Source of the DNA: Amycolatopsis balhimycina FH 1894
Lineage (GTDB): Bacteria > Actinomycetota > Actinomycetes > Mycobacteriales > Pseudonocardiaceae
DNA length: 64,000 nucleotides
Direction: 5' to 3'
NCBI RefSeq assembly: GCF_000384295.1
Contig: NZ_KB913037.1
Location: 7,379,533-7,443,532 of the forward strand
A program made the translations under genes and the position numbers. Shown here piece by piece: positions 17,821 to 26,930 of the stretch; the stretch's first letter is position 1, and every line of letters begins with the position of its first letter. A model generated the notes under the pieces. The model had not been told where the DNA came from. It searched no databases and worked only from the letters and a program-made list of their open reading frames with translations.

Positions 17821-19205
17821 CCGACTTCGTCGCGATCCTCTACATCGTCGCGTTCGCCCTCTTCATCTACGGCCTGATGGGCCTGACCGGTCCGCGCACC
17901 GCGGTCCGCGGCAACTGGATCGCCGCGGTCGGCATGGGCGTCGCCGTCATCGCCACCCTGCTGACCCCGGGCATGGGCAACTGGCTGCTCATCGTCCTCG
18001 GCGTCGCGATCGGCGCGCTCGTCGGCGTCCCGTCGGCGCGCAAGGTCAAGATGACCGCGATGCCGCAGATGGTGGCGCTGTTCAACGGCGTCGGCGGCGG
18101 CGCGGTCGCGCTCATCGCGTGGGTCGAGTTCAACTCCACCGACGGTTACGCGCACGAACCTGCCTACATCGCGATCGCGTCGCTGTTCGCCGCGATCATC
18201 GGGTCGATCTCGTTCTGGGGCTCGAACGTCGCGTTCGGCAAGCTGCAGGAGCTGATCAGCGGCCGCCCGGTCACCATGGGCAAGCTGCAGCAGCCGGTCA
18301 ACGCGCTGCTCCTGCTGATCGCGGTCGTGTGTGCCGTCGTCATCATCGCCGGCGGCGGCAACGAGCTGCTGATCATCGGGCTGCTCGTCGCGGCGGGCAT
18401 CCTCGGCCTCACCGTCGTCCTGCCGATCGGCGGCGCGGACATGCCGGTGGTCATCTCGCTGCTCAACGCCTTCACCGGGCTCTCGGCCGCGGCGATGGGC
18501 CTGGCGCTGGACAACACCGCGCTGATCGTGGCCGGCATGATCGTCGGCGCGTCCGGTTCGATCCTGACCAACCTGATGGCCAAGGCGATGAACCGGTCCA
18601 TCCCGGCGATCGTCGCGGGCGGCTTCGGCGGCGGACCCCCGGTAGCGGCCGGTGGCGGGACGAAGGAAGCCCGGCCGGTGCGTTCGACGAGCGCGGCCGA
18701 CACCGCGATCCAGATGGCTTACGCCAGCAAGGTCGTCGTCGTGCCCGGGTACGGGATGGCCGTGGCGCAGGCGCAGCACACCGTCCGCGAGATGGCGAAG
18801 CTGCTGGAGAAGAAGGGCATCACGGTCGCCTACGCGATCCACCCGGTGGCCGGCCGGATGCCGGGGCACATGAACGTGCTGCTCGCCGAGGCCGACGTGC
18901 CGTACGAGCAGCTCAAGGAGATGGACGAGATCAACTCCGAGTTCGCCCAGACCGACGTCGCGCTGGTGATCGGCGCGAACGACGTCACGAACCCGGCCGC
19001 GCAGACCGACCCGAGCTCACCGATCTACGGGATGCCGATCCTCAAGGTCAACGAAAGCCGGTCCGTGATCGTCTTGAAACGCGGGATGAGCTCCGGGTTC
19101 GCCGGCATCGACAACGACCTGTTCTACGATCCGAAGACCAGCATGCTCTTCGGGGACGCCAAGTCGTCGGTGGGCGAGATCGTGGAGGAACTCAAAGCGC
19201 TATGA
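17817..19205 (+). CDS. pntB: NAD(P) transhydrogenase subunit beta
   Basis: A 462-residue subunit with about eight or nine N-terminal membrane helices (residues 1-270) that complete the proton channel, then a soluble NADP(H)-binding domain (dIII). The NADP domain begins around VVVPGYGMAVAQAQHTVREM, the modified Rossmann motif of this family. It continues with HPVAGRMPGHMNVLLAEADV, then DVALVIGANDVTNPAA. Length and order are as expected. It starts with GTG in a 4-base overlap with pntAB and ends in a 4-base overlap with the lipoate-ligase-like gene. Confidence 0.96.
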   Translation: MTDFVAILYIVAFALFIYGLMGLTGPRTAVRGNWIAAVGMGVAVIATLLTPGMGNWLLIVLGVAIGALVGVPSARKVKMTAMPQMVALFNGVGGGAVALIAWVEFNSTDGYAHEPAYIAIASLFAAIIGSISFWGSNVAFGKLQELISGRPVTMGKLQQPVNALLLLIAVVCAVVIIAGGGNELLIIGLLVAAGILGLTVVLPIGGADMPVVISLLNAFTGLSAAAMGLALDNTALIVAGMIVGASGSILTNLMAKAMNRSIPAIVAGGFGGGPPVAAGGGTKEARPVRSTSAADTAIQMAYASKVVVVPGYGMAVAQAQHTVREMAKLLEKKGITVAYAIHPVAGRMPGHMNVLLAEADVPYEQLKEMDEINSEFAQTDVALVIGANDVTNPAAQTDPSSPIYGMPILKVNESRSVIVLKRGMSSGFAGIDNDLFYDPKTSMLFGDAKSSVGEIVEELKAL

Positions 19206-19933
19206 CGACGGGGTCGGACGTCCGTGCCGCGTTCACGGACCCGGCCGAAAACCTGGCGTTCGACGAAGCACTCCTCCGGGTCGCGCCCGGGTCACCGGTG
19301 CTGTGGCTCTGGCGCAACCCCGTGTGTGTCGTGGTGGGCCGCGGGCAGCGGATCGCGCGCGAGGTGCGCGTCGACGAGTGCGCCCGCGACCGCGTCCCGG
19401 TGCTGCGCCGGGCCAGCGGCGGCGGCACGGTGTTCCACGACCCGGGCAACCTGAACGTGACTTTGGTCTTGCCCGGTCCGGCCGACCGGCCCCTGGAAGC
19501 GCTCGGCCAGGTGATGAGCGCCGCCGTCGACCAGCTCGGGCTGGTGCCGCGGATCGGCGACCGCGGGTTGTTCGTCGGCGACGCCAAGCTGTGTGGTTTC
19601 GCCGTGTTCCGCACGAAGACCGGGCTGCTGGCCCACTCGACGCTGCTGGTCGAGACGTCCGCCGGGCTCGTCGGCCGCTACCTGACGAGCGCGCCGCCGG
19701 ACCCGCGGCCGCTCGACTCCCACCGCAGCCCGGTGGCGTCACTGGCCGAGCACGGCCTGCGGCCCGGCTTCCCGGCGGTCGAGGCGGCGGTGCGGGCGGC
19801 GGCGTCGCAGCTGCTCGGGACGCTGGTGCCGAGGCCGCCGTCGGCGGCGGAACTGGCGCGGCAGCGGGCGTTGCTGCACACCCGCTACCGCTACCCCTCC
19901 TGGCACGCGGACGGCGCCCAGCGCGCGGCCTGA
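19202..19933 (+). CDS. Lipoate--protein ligase family protein (LplA/BPL_LplA_LipB fold)
   Basis: A 243-residue member of the biotin/lipoate A/B ligase family, which attaches lipoyl or octanoyl groups to E2 and GcvH lysines. Family motifs are RRASGGGTVFHDPGNLN (residues 69-85) and VGDAKLCGF, whose Lys129 corresponds to the catalytic lysine. The small C-terminal domain of E. coli LplA is absent, as in many LipM-like or short ligases. Its ATG overlaps the pntB stop (ATGA), placing it in the transhydrogenase operon, an association not expected from its usual chemistry. The open frame extending upstream is only pntB read out of frame. Confidence 0.82.
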   Translation: MTTGSDVRAAFTDPAENLAFDEALLRVAPGSPVLWLWRNPVCVVVGRGQRIAREVRVDECARDRVPVLRRASGGGTVFHDPGNLNVTLVLPGPADRPLEALGQVMSAAVDQLGLVPRIGDRGLFVGDAKLCGFAVFRTKTGLLAHSTLLVETSAGLVGRYLTSAPPDPRPLDSHRSPVASLAEHGLRPGFPAVEAAVRAAASQLLGTLVPRPPSAAELARQRALLHTRYRYPSWHADGAQRAA

Positions 19934-19947
19934 CCCCGTACGCCATG

Positions 19948-19988
19948 AGGGGCACCTTCATGGCGTCAAAAGCCATGAAGGTGCCCCT
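19948..19988 (+). terminator. 17-bp perfect hairpin after the pnt operon
   Basis: Two perfect 17-base arms (19948-19964 and 19972-19988, left arm aggggcaccttcatggc) flank a 7-base loop. It lies 15 bases after the lipoate-ligase stop and before the convergent Lsr2-like gene. There is no T-tract, so it would be a U-less hairpin terminator or a repeated element. A related palindrome lies at 60467-60510. Confidence 0.6.
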
Positions 19989-20013
19989 CCTGGCACCTCT
20001 GTCCGGTGTGGAC

Positions 20014-20505
20014 CTACTCGGCCGCGGAGAACGTGACGGTGGGCACCTTGCGCGTGGACGCGGGGGTGGCCTTCTTCGGTTCCGCCACCTTGCGGACCCG
20101 GGTGGTCTTCGCGGGCTCCGCCTTCGCCGTGGCCTTCGCGCGAGTGGCCTTGGCCGGGGTCTCCTTCGCCGTGGTGGCCTTGGCCTTCGCGGCGGGCTTC
20201 GGCGCCGGGGTTCTGACGGGCTCGGCCTTCTTCGCGGCCGCGCGGCCGGCGACCGGCTTCGCCGTCTTCGCCGTCGCCTTGGCTCGTGGCAGCTTCGCGC
20301 CCGGGACGAGCCGCGGGCGGTTCTTGCGGCCGCCGGTGCGACGGCCGGCGTCGGCGTACCGCTGCAGGAATCCGCGCAACGCCTCGGCGTTGGCGAAGGA
20401 GAGGTCGATGTCGTAGTCGATGCCATCCAGGCCGAACCCGACGGTCTCTCCCGCGGGCTCGCCGGTCAGATCATCCAGCACCTGCACAGCCGTGTTCTTG
20501 GCCAC
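20014..20505 (-). CDS. Lsr2-like protein with a histone-H1-like basic tail
   Basis: A 163-residue protein whose first ~63 residues match the dimerisation domain of Lsr2, the actinobacterial H-NS-like nucleoid protein (AVQVLDDLTGEP, then ETVGFGLDGIDYDIDLSF and GRRTGGRKN). Lsr2 normally continues into a short helical AT-hook-like DNA-binding domain. Here that is replaced by about 95 residues made almost only of Ala, Lys, Pro, Thr and Arg (AKATAKTAKPVAGRAAAKKA and similar), like histone H1 tails. The GTG at 20505 follows a gggagg site. It likely binds DNA non-specifically and may dimerise with other Lsr2 copies; this is inference. Confidence 0.82.
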   Translation of the reverse strand: MAKNTAVQVLDDLTGEPAGETVGFGLDGIDYDIDLSFANAEALRGFLQRYADAGRRTGGRKNRPRLVPGAKLPRAKATAKTAKPVAGRAAAKKAEPVRTPAPKPAAKAKATTAKETPAKATRAKATAKAEPAKTTRVRKVAEPKKATPASTRKVPTVTFSAAE

Positions 20506-20643
20506 GACAAACCTCCCGTGCTCGAACGTGGTATTCGCGCGCACCGGGCCCGACGGCACCCGGTGCCGCCGATAACTTGCAGCTTCTCAGCACGAGGATA
20601 GCGTTGGCTTGCGTGATCCCGCGTAGTGGTGTGACCTGAACCC

Positions 20644-22038
20644 ATGTCTGGACAGACTTTTGACGTAGTGGTGATCGGTGCGGGTCCGGTGGGGGAGGTG
20701 GCCGCCGAACGGGCGGCCCGCGGAGGCCTGAAGGTCGCCCTCGTCGAGCACGAACGCTTCGGCGGCGAGTGCTCCTATTGGGCCTGCATCCCGAGCAAGG
20801 CGTTGCTGCGGCCGGGAAATCTCCTCGCCGCCGCCAAACGGGTGCCGGGCGTGCCGGTCGGCGACCGGATCGACCCGGCGGCGGTGTTCGCGCGCCGCGA
20901 CTGGTTCACCGGCAAGGGCGACGACTCGGGGCAGGTCGACTGGGCGCGCGGCGCGGGCATCGAACCGGTTCGCGGGCACGGGGAAATCACCGGTGAGCGG
21001 GAAGTGACCGTCGGCGGCGACCGCGTGCTGACCGCGCGGCACGCGGTGATCGTCTGCACCGGCAGCGTGCCGAGCACGCCGCCGATCGACGGGCTCGACA
21101 CGATCCGGCCGTGGGGTTCGCGGGAAGCGACGTCGGCGTCGGCGGTGCCGGCCCGGCTCGGCGTCCTCGGCGGCGGCGTGGTCGGCGTCGAGATGGCGCA
21201 GGCGTTCGCTTCGCTCGGGTCGGAGGTCCACCTGGTGATCACCGGTCCGCGGCCGCTGCCGCGCAACGCCGAATTCGCCGGTGACCTGGTGCTGGCGGGG
21301 CTGCGCGAAGCCGGTGTCCAGGTGCACGCGGAGTCGGGCGTTTCGCGGGTCGCCGCGGGTGCTGCCGGGACGGAGCTGACGCTGAAGGACGGTTCGACGC
21401 TCGTCGTCGACGAGTTCCTGGTGGCGACCGGCCGCCGTCCGGCGACCGCCGGGCTCGGCCTGGAGACCCTCGGGATCGAGCCCGGCCGGGCGCTGGAGGT
21501 CGACGACACCGGCCGGGTGTCCGCAGTGGACGGTGACTGGCTGTTCGCGGCCGGCGACGTCACGGGCCGCGCCCCGCTGACCCACCAGGGCAAGTACGGC
21601 GCCCGCGCGGCGGGCGACACGGTGGCCGCGCTGGCCGCCGGTACGCCGGTGTCGACAGCGCCGTGGAGCCCCTTCACCGCGACGGCCGACCACCACGCGG
21701 TGCCGCAGGTGGTGTTCACCGACCCGGAGGTCGCGGCGGTCGGCCTGGCGGACGCGCGGCCGGGGTCGGCGGACCGCGTCGTCGACATCGACATCGCGGT
21801 GGCGGGCTCGTCACTGCACGCGGACGGCTACACCGGCAAGGCCCGGATGGTCGTCGACACCGAGCGGAACGTGCTGCTCGGCGTGACGTTCGTCGGCCAG
21901 GACGTCGCGGAGCTGGTGCACTCGGCGACGGTCGCGATCGTCGGCGAGGTGCCCCTGGACCGGCTGTGGCACGCGGTGCCGTCGTTCCCGACGATCAGCG
22001 AGGTGTGGCTGCGGCTGCTCGAGGCCTACGGGCTCTGA
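20644..22038 (+). CDS. Class I pyridine nucleotide-disulfide oxidoreductase
   Basis: A 464-residue FAD/NAD(P)H flavoprotein of the glutathione reductase/lipoamide dehydrogenase class. The FAD motif is [20 protein letters not shown] at the N-terminus. The redox disulfide is Cys43/Cys48 in [15 protein letters not shown]. The NAD(P) motif is [20 protein letters not shown] near residue 178, and the second FAD motif is [11 protein letters not shown] near residue 300. The C-terminal interface reads FPTISE where reductases that use a base have HPT, so the usual catalytic His is missing, as in mercuric reductase. The substrate is unknown; no mer genes are nearby. Confidence 0.88.
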   Translation: MSGQTFDVVVIGAGPVGEVAAERAARGGLKVALVEHERFGGECSYWACIPSKALLRPGNLLAAAKRVPGVPVGDRIDPAAVFARRDWFTGKGDDSGQVDWARGAGIEPVRGHGEITGEREVTVGGDRVLTARHAVIVCTGSVPSTPPIDGLDTIRPWGSREATSASAVPARLGVLGGGVVGVEMAQAFASLGSEVHLVITGPRPLPRNAEFAGDLVLAGLREAGVQVHAESGVSRVAAGAAGTELTLKDGSTLVVDEFLVATGRRPATAGLGLETLGIEPGRALEVDDTGRVSAVDGDWLFAAGDVTGRAPLTHQGKYGARAAGDTVAALAAGTPVSTAPWSPFTATADHHAVPQVVFTDPEVAAVGLADARPGSADRVVDIDIAVAGSSLHADGYTGKARMVVDTERNVLLGVTFVGQDVAELVHSATVAIVGEVPLDRLWHAVPSFPTISEVWLRLLEAYGL

Positions 22039-22039
22039 G

Positions 22040-23890
22040 TCACTGCGCGGGCAGGTCCAGGGCCGCCTTCGCGGCCCGGACCAGGCCGGGATCGTCCGGA
22101 GTGGACGGTCCCGGCGCCCACACCGCCAGCACCAGCCGCACCGAGGTGCCGTCGAGCTTGCTGGCGTAGGCGGCGTTCTCGAAGCGCGGTGCGGTGGCGC
22201 CCCACTTGCCGGTCTCGGCGGCGAGATCGAGGATCCCGCCGCCGCCCGGGGTGTCGGCGATGGCCTTGAAGGCGGCAGCGTGACCGGCGTCGGGGAATTC
22301 GACGATCCCGATGGTGACGGCGGCGGCGTGGCCGTCGACGGTCGCGGCGTAGCTCGCCCGCCGCACGCCCGAGCAGCTGGTCTGCTGCAGGCTGGCCTGG
22401 GCGTCCCCGAAGGCGTGCGACGCGCAGCGCTGGTCCCCGCCGGCGGCGCGCAGGGCGAACTGCAGGCTCTTGACGGGAGCGGCGCTGCTGGAGACGGTGG
22501 ACGGCGGCCGGCTGACCGGACCGGGCGGCGGAGCGGCGGCGGTCCCGTCCCCGGTGGTGGCCACGGCGATCGCGGCGACGACCAGGACGACGAGCAACCC
22601 GATCGCCCCGAGCGGCAGCCAGCGGACGGTCCGCGAGGCCGCGGCGGCGGGTTCCGGTTGCGGTCTCGGTTTGGGGAAGGGCAGCGGGGGCTCAGTGGGG
22701 GAGCCCAGGGTTTCGGTTCGCTCGGTGTCTTCGTCAGCGGGCCGGGCTGTGCCCGGGAAGAGCGGTGGCGGGGTTTCGGCGCTGGGGAACACGGACCGCG
22801 CCGGGGTTTCGGCAGGGCGACGGGGCTCGCCTTGGGCGGGAAGGACTTCGGTGCGTGCGGACTCGGCGAGTGCTTCCTCGCCGGCGGCAGAGGGGAGGTC
22901 CGGCTCCGGTTCGGCGGCGGGCTCCGGGGGCGCGGTCGGCGGTTCGGCGGGGACCGGGGGTTCGGTCTCGCTCACCACGGCCGACTCCGCGGCCGCCGAA
23001 GTCGCGGTCGTCGCGAACTGGGCAGCGGGGTCGGTGGTGGTCGATGCGGTAGCCGCGGATGTGGCAGTGGCAGTGGCCGAGTCGGGTGCGGATGGGCCGA
23101 CCGATGCCGCCGCTGTTCCGCTGGAATCCGCCGGGGCTGGGGCGGCCGCCGGGTCAGTTGCGGTTGAGGCTGCCGCAGCCGCACTGGAACTGGCCGAAGC
23201 CGCCGCCGAACTCGCTGCCGAACCGACCGGCGCAGGCTGGGCCGGGGGTGGACTGTCCCAAAGGGACTCCGGTGGCGAGTCGTCCGTCAACCGGCTGAAG
23301 CCCTCGCCGATCAGCACCTCGTCCGAAAACTCCGGTGCCGACGGCGCCAGCCCGCGGATCAGGGCCCTGACCTGGTCCACCGATCGCGGCCGGTGGGCCG
23401 TCGCCAGCGAGACCGTTGCCGCCAGCATCGTCGTCGGGGTCGGGTGCAGTACGCGGACCGGGCCTGCCAGGTCGCCCGCCGGCTGGTCCACCGTCTCCAC
23501 GTACGGCCCCACCGCGATGATCGTCCCCACCGGGGCCGTCCCCGGGACCAGGGCGGCGATGCGCCGCTCGCACGCCTGGGAGATGTCCAGGGCTTCGGTG
23601 GCGGGGTTGACCGCGTCGTCGTCGGCGACCAACGGCCAGCCGTCCGCCTTCCACTCCGCGCCCAGCGGTGCTTCCAGCCGCAGCGCCGGATCCGGCAGGT
23701 CGACGCCGATCACGATGATCACGCCGTGGGGCAGCAGGACCACCGCCTCGATCGGGCGCTCCGTCACCGAGCCGACGCCCACCAGAGCGATCCCGCCGAT
23801 GACGGTGCTGCCGCGGCCCAGGGACGCCAGTGCCGCCCGGACGTCGTCGGCGACCCGGGACTGCTGCCGCTCCAGGCGCACCAGTCGCAC
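22040..23890 (-). CDS. Large actinobacterial membrane protein with Ala/Ser/Pro-rich linker
   Basis: A 616-residue protein of unknown function. Residues 1-200 form a folded N-terminal domain ([20 protein letters not shown], then [14 protein letters not shown] strands). Residues ~205-420 are low-complexity Ala/Ser/Thr/Pro/Glu. One membrane helix follows ([20 protein letters not shown], near residue 455), then a C-terminal domain of about 120 residues, probably extracellular, with cysteines in [11 protein letters not shown] and QTSCSGV. The arrangement suggests a cytoplasmic domain tethered to an outer one. It is convergent with the flavoprotein gene, with one base between the stop codons. Coding in this frame is supported by the structured ends, less so in the middle. 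Confidence 0.72.
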   Translation of the reverse strand: MRLVRLERQQSRVADDVRAALASLGRGSTVIGGIALVGVGSVTERPIEAVVLLPHGVIIVIGVDLPDPALRLEAPLGAEWKADGWPLVADDDAVNPATEALDISQACERRIAALVPGTAPVGTIIAVGPYVETVDQPAGDLAGPVRVLHPTPTTMLAATVSLATAHRPRSVDQVRALIRGLAPSAPEFSDEVLIGEGFSRLTDDSPPESLWDSPPPAQPAPVGSAASSAAASASSSAAAAASTATDPAAAPAPADSSGTAAASVGPSAPDSATATATSAATASTTTDPAAQFATTATSAAAESAVVSETEPPVPAEPPTAPPEPAAEPEPDLPSAAGEEALAESARTEVLPAQGEPRRPAETPARSVFPSAETPPPLFPGTARPADEDTERTETLGSPTEPPLPFPKPRPQPEPAAAASRTVRWLPLGAIGLLVVLVVAAIAVATTGDGTAAAPPPGPVSRPPSTVSSSAAPVKSLQFALRAAGGDQRCASHAFGDAQASLQQTSCSGVRRASYAATVDGHAAAVTIGIVEFPDAGHAAAFKAIADTPGGGGILDLAAETGKWGATAPRFENAAYASKLDGTSVRLVLAVWAPGPSTPDDPGLVRAAKAALDLPAQ

Positions 23891-24163
23891 CGAAAACCCC
23901 TTTCCGCTCGTCGTTCCGGGTCATCACGCTAGCGCCCGCGGCCGTATCCACCGTGCGACACGGGGACGACTCGGCCGCGTGCCCTCCGAAAGTGGGGCGC
24001 CGGGTGACTTGTGGTGTTCGTGTGGCCAAACAGCACGGTTGGGGTGCAGAATGTGCTACAACGCATCGGAGGCGGCATTCGGGAGCCGCACTGAGGCCGC
24101 GCTGCAGCTCGAAGTAGGGCGTAGGGGAAGACGTCCCTCGTCGAGCAACAAGCGGAGGTAGCA

Positions 24164-24667
24164 GTGAGCACCCGTGGCAGCACCCGAGGTGTGGTGTACG
24201 TCCACTCGTCGCCGTCTGCGGTATGTCCGCACGTCGAGTGGGCCATTTCGGGCACCCTGGGTGCCCGCGTTGACCTGAAGTGGACGGCGCAGCCGGCCAG
24301 TCCGGGTCAGCTTCGCGCCGAATGCGGTTGGCGCGCGCCCGCGGGCACCGGCGCCAAACTGGCGGCCGCGCTCAAGGCGTGGCCGATGATTCGGTTCGAG
24401 GTCACCGAAGAGCCCAGCGCGGGCGTCGACGGCGAGCGGTTCTGCTTCGCGCCCGGGCTCGGCCTGTGGCACGGCCGGACCAGCGCCAACGGCGACATCG
24501 TGGTGGGCGAAGACCAGCTGCGCGCCCTCGTCAGCATGACTCGCGGGGGTGAGTCCCTCGCACACAAGCTCGACGAACTCCTGGCCGCGAGCTGGGACGA
24601 GGCGCTCGAGCCCTTCCGGCACGCCGGCGACGGCGCGCCGGTGACCTGGCTGCACCAGGTCGGCTAG
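24164..24667 (+). CDS. DUF3145 family protein
   Basis: A 167-residue cytoplasmic protein of the DUF3145 family, found across actinobacteria and of unknown function. The family start GVVYVHSSPSAVCPHVEWAI is unmistakable, as is the ELLAASWDEALEPFRHAG segment near the end. The GTG start follows a ggagg site at about nine bases. It stands alone downstream of a 273-base divergent region shared with the 616-residue membrane protein gene; no clear promoter was assigned there. Confidence 0.93.
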   Translation: MSTRGSTRGVVYVHSSPSAVCPHVEWAISGTLGARVDLKWTAQPASPGQLRAECGWRAPAGTGAKLAAALKAWPMIRFEVTEEPSAGVDGERFCFAPGLGLWHGRTSANGDIVVGEDQLRALVSMTRGGESLAHKLDELLAASWDEALEPFRHAGDGAPVTWLHQVG

Positions 24668-24698
24668 CGGCGGGACGGGGGCCGGTACGCTTTCGGGC

Positions 24699-25292
24699 GT
24701 GACCACCCCCGCCCCCAGCTCTCGCCAGCGCTGGCTGGTGCCCGTCGTGGTCGTGGTGCTGTCCGTGACCGTCGGTGGCGGCCTGCTCGCGCGCGAGCTC
24801 TACCGCCGTCCGGACCAGCCCGCCGACGACACCTCCTCGGCCGCGTCGACGCCGTCCTCGGCGGGCAACGGCGAACAGGGCGCCGCGAACGTGGTCAAGA
24901 TGACCGACGACGCGCGGGCGCACCCGCAGGCCGAAGCCGTCCGCCAAGTCCTGCAGACGTACTTCGACGCCATCAACTTCAAGAAGTACCAGCAGTGGAG
25001 GGCCGTGGTCACCGCGGACCGGGTGGCCCAGCAGCCGCCCGACGACTGGCTGGCCGGCATTCGCTCCACGAAGGACAGTGACGCACTGGTCTACCGGATC
25101 GAGCGAGGCTCGGGCACGTCGCTGCGGGTCCTCGTCGGGTTCACCAGCGAGCAGAAGGCTGAGGACGGCCCGCCGTTCTTCCGGGAGCCCTGTATCAAGT
25201 GGCGGCTCGTGATGCCGATGATCGTCGAAAAGTCCGCCTTGAGGATCGACACCGTCGACGGCGGACCCCCGCCCGAGCACGAAAAATGCTGA
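24699..25292 (+). CDS. Secreted or membrane-anchored protein of unknown function
   Basis: A 197-residue protein with a basic start and an uncleaved or signal-like helix (WLVPVVVVVLSVTVGGGLLA, residues 11-30). A Ser/Ala/Gly linker follows, then a domain of about 140 residues beginning near HPQAEAVRQVLQTYFDAINF, a pattern seen in NTF2-like (SnoaL) folds, with two cysteines late in the chain. It probably sits outside the membrane. The GTG start is 31 bases after the DUF3145 stop, so the two may share a transcript. A strong intrinsic terminator follows immediately. Confidence 0.75.
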   Translation: MTTPAPSSRQRWLVPVVVVVLSVTVGGGLLARELYRRPDQPADDTSSAASTPSSAGNGEQGAANVVKMTDDARAHPQAEAVRQVLQTYFDAINFKKYQQWRAVVTADRVAQQPPDDWLAGIRSTKDSDALVYRIERGSGTSLRVLVGFTSEQKAEDGPPFFREPCIKWRLVMPMIVEKSALRIDTVDGGPPPEHEKC

Positions 25293-25293
25293 A

Positions 25294-25326
25294 GGGGGGC
25301 CCGGCCGAAGCCGGGCCCCCCTTTTT
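25294..25326 (+). terminator. Intrinsic terminator after the 24699 gene
   Basis: A perfect 12-base GC stem (ggggggcccggc, loop cgaa) is followed by TTTTT at 25322-25326. It begins one base after the stop codon and separates this unit from the convergent fabF gene, ending eight bases before the fabF stop. Confidence 0.93.
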
Positions 25327-25333
25327 CACGCCA

Positions 25334-26581
25334 TCAGGCCACGGTGAACAGCAGCGCGGTGTTGTGACCGCCGAAGCCGAACGAGTTGCTGATCGCCGCG
25401 GTCAGCTCGACCTTGCGGGGTTCGCCCGCGACGACGTCCAGCTGCACCCGCGGGTCCAGGTCGGTCAGGTTCCGGGTGGCCGGCACGAGACCGTGGTAGA
25501 GCGACAGGACCGTGATGATCCCCTCGACCGCGCCGGCCCCGCCGACGAGGTGGCCGAGCGAGCCCTTCGGCGCCGTCACGATCGCGTGGTCGCCGACCGC
25601 GTTGCGGATCGCCGCCGCCTCGCCGATGTCACCGACCACAGTGGACGTCGCGTGGGCGTTCACGTGCCCGACGTCCGCGGGCGTCACGCCGGCCATCTTC
25701 ATGGCCGCGCGCATCGCCGCGATCTGGCCGATGCCCTCGGGGTGGTTGCCGGTGATGTGGTAGGCGTCCGAGGTGATGCCGTGCCCGGCGACCGTGGCGT
25801 AGATGCGCGCCCCGCGGGCCTTCGCCAGGTCCGCGCGCTCCAGGATGACCACGCCGGAGCCCTCGCCGAGGACGAAGCCGTCGCGGCTGGAGTCGAACGG
25901 CCGCGACGCGCTCGCCGGGTCGTCGTTGCGCGTGGACACCGTGCGGGCCTGGGCGAACCCGGCCAGCGTGATCGGGTGGATGCACGCTTCGGCGCCCCCC
26001 GCGATCACGACGTCGGCGCGCCCGGAGCGGATCATCTCCACCCCGCTCGCGATGCCCTCGGCACCCGAGGCACAGGCCGAGGCCGGGGAGTGCACCCCGG
26101 CCCGCGCCTTGAGGTCGATGCCCACGTGCGCGGCCGGGCCGTTCGGCATCAGCATCGGCACGGTCAGCGGCGACACCTTGCGGAGACCCTGCTGGTGCAA
26201 CAGGTCGTTCTGGGTGAGCAGGGTGACCGGGCCGCCGATGCCGGTGCCGATCGACACGCCGAGGCGGTCGGGGTCGACGTCGGTGTGCTCGTCGGTCGGC
26301 TCGGTGTATCCGGCGTCGGCCCACGCCTGCCGGGCGGCGATCAGCGCGACCTGCTCGCAGCGGTCCAGCCGGCGGGCCTGCACCCGCGGGAGGACTTCCG
26401 AGGGATCGACGGCCAGCTGACCGCCGATCTTGACCGGTAGCTGCAGCTCCTCGACCCAGTCGGCCTCGATCGCGCGAACCCCGCTCCGCCCGGCCAGCAG
26501 ACCGTCCCAGGTGGACGTCACGTCCCCGCCGAGCGGTGTGGTGGCGCCGAGACCGGTGATCACGACGTCGATGTTGCTCAT
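25334..26581 (-). CDS. fabF: Beta-ketoacyl-ACP synthase II
   Basis: A 415-residue condensing enzyme that elongates acyl-ACP with malonyl-ACP in type II fatty acid synthesis. The nucleophile Cys lies in ASACASGAEGIASG near residue 173. The catalytic histidines are in VNAHATSTVVGD (near residue 310) and GSLGHLVGGAGAVEGI (near residue 345), and the C-terminal NSFGFGGHNTALLF glycine loop is intact. It is the last gene of the fabD-fabH-acpP-fabF operon and resembles mycobacterial KasA/KasB as well as FabF. There is a gagga site before the ATG. Confidence 0.96.
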   Translation of the reverse strand: MSNIDVVITGLGATTPLGGDVTSTWDGLLAGRSGVRAIEADWVEELQLPVKIGGQLAVDPSEVLPRVQARRLDRCEQVALIAARQAWADAGYTEPTDEHTDVDPDRLGVSIGTGIGGPVTLLTQNDLLHQQGLRKVSPLTVPMLMPNGPAAHVGIDLKARAGVHSPASACASGAEGIASGVEMIRSGRADVVIAGGAEACIHPITLAGFAQARTVSTRNDDPASASRPFDSSRDGFVLGEGSGVVILERADLAKARGARIYATVAGHGITSDAYHITGNHPEGIGQIAAMRAAMKMAGVTPADVGHVNAHATSTVVGDIGEAAAIRNAVGDHAIVTAPKGSLGHLVGGAGAVEGIITVLSLYHGLVPATRNLTDLDPRVQLDVVAGEPRKVELTAAISNSFGFGGHNTALLFTVA

Positions 26582-26609
26582 GGGAGTCTCCTCAAGGAGG
26601 GAAGAGGAC

Positions 26610-26855
26610 TTACTTCGAGTTGGCCGACACGTAGTTCACCGCGTCGCCCACGGTCTTCAGGTTGGCGAGCTCGTCGTCCGGGATCTTGACGCCGAACTTG
26701 TCCTCGGCCTGCACGGCGATCTCGACCATCGACAGCGAGTCGATGTCCAGGTCGTCCACGAACGACTTCTCGGCGGTGACGTCGTCCTGAGCCACACCGG
26801 CGACCTCTTCGACGATCTCGGCGAGGCCGGCGAGGATCTCAGCGTTGTCAGCCAT
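26610..26855 (-). CDS. acpP: Acyl carrier protein
   Basis: An 81-residue acidic four-helix protein that carries growing acyl chains. The 4'-phosphopantetheine attachment site is Ser40 in DLDIDSLSMVEIAV. Length and charge are typical of fatty acid ACPs (the ortholog of mycobacterial AcpM without its long tail). It lies between fabH and fabF in the usual actinobacterial order, 28 bases before fabF. Confidence 0.97.
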   Translation of the reverse strand: MADNAEILAGLAEIVEEVAGVAQDDVTAEKSFVDDLDIDSLSMVEIAVQAEDKFGVKIPDDELANLKTVGDAVNYVSANSK

Positions 26856-26930
26856 GGGGGTTGTTCCCTTCTCGGTCTTTCTGGGGTCTGGTTTCCCGTG
26901 GGCGAGTGCCCGCGGGGAGCGTAACGGTGA

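Noticed and set aside
24668..24698. Independent promoter between the DUF3145 gene and the next gene
   Set aside because: Only 31 bases and no -10 or -35 pattern; cotranscription is simpler.
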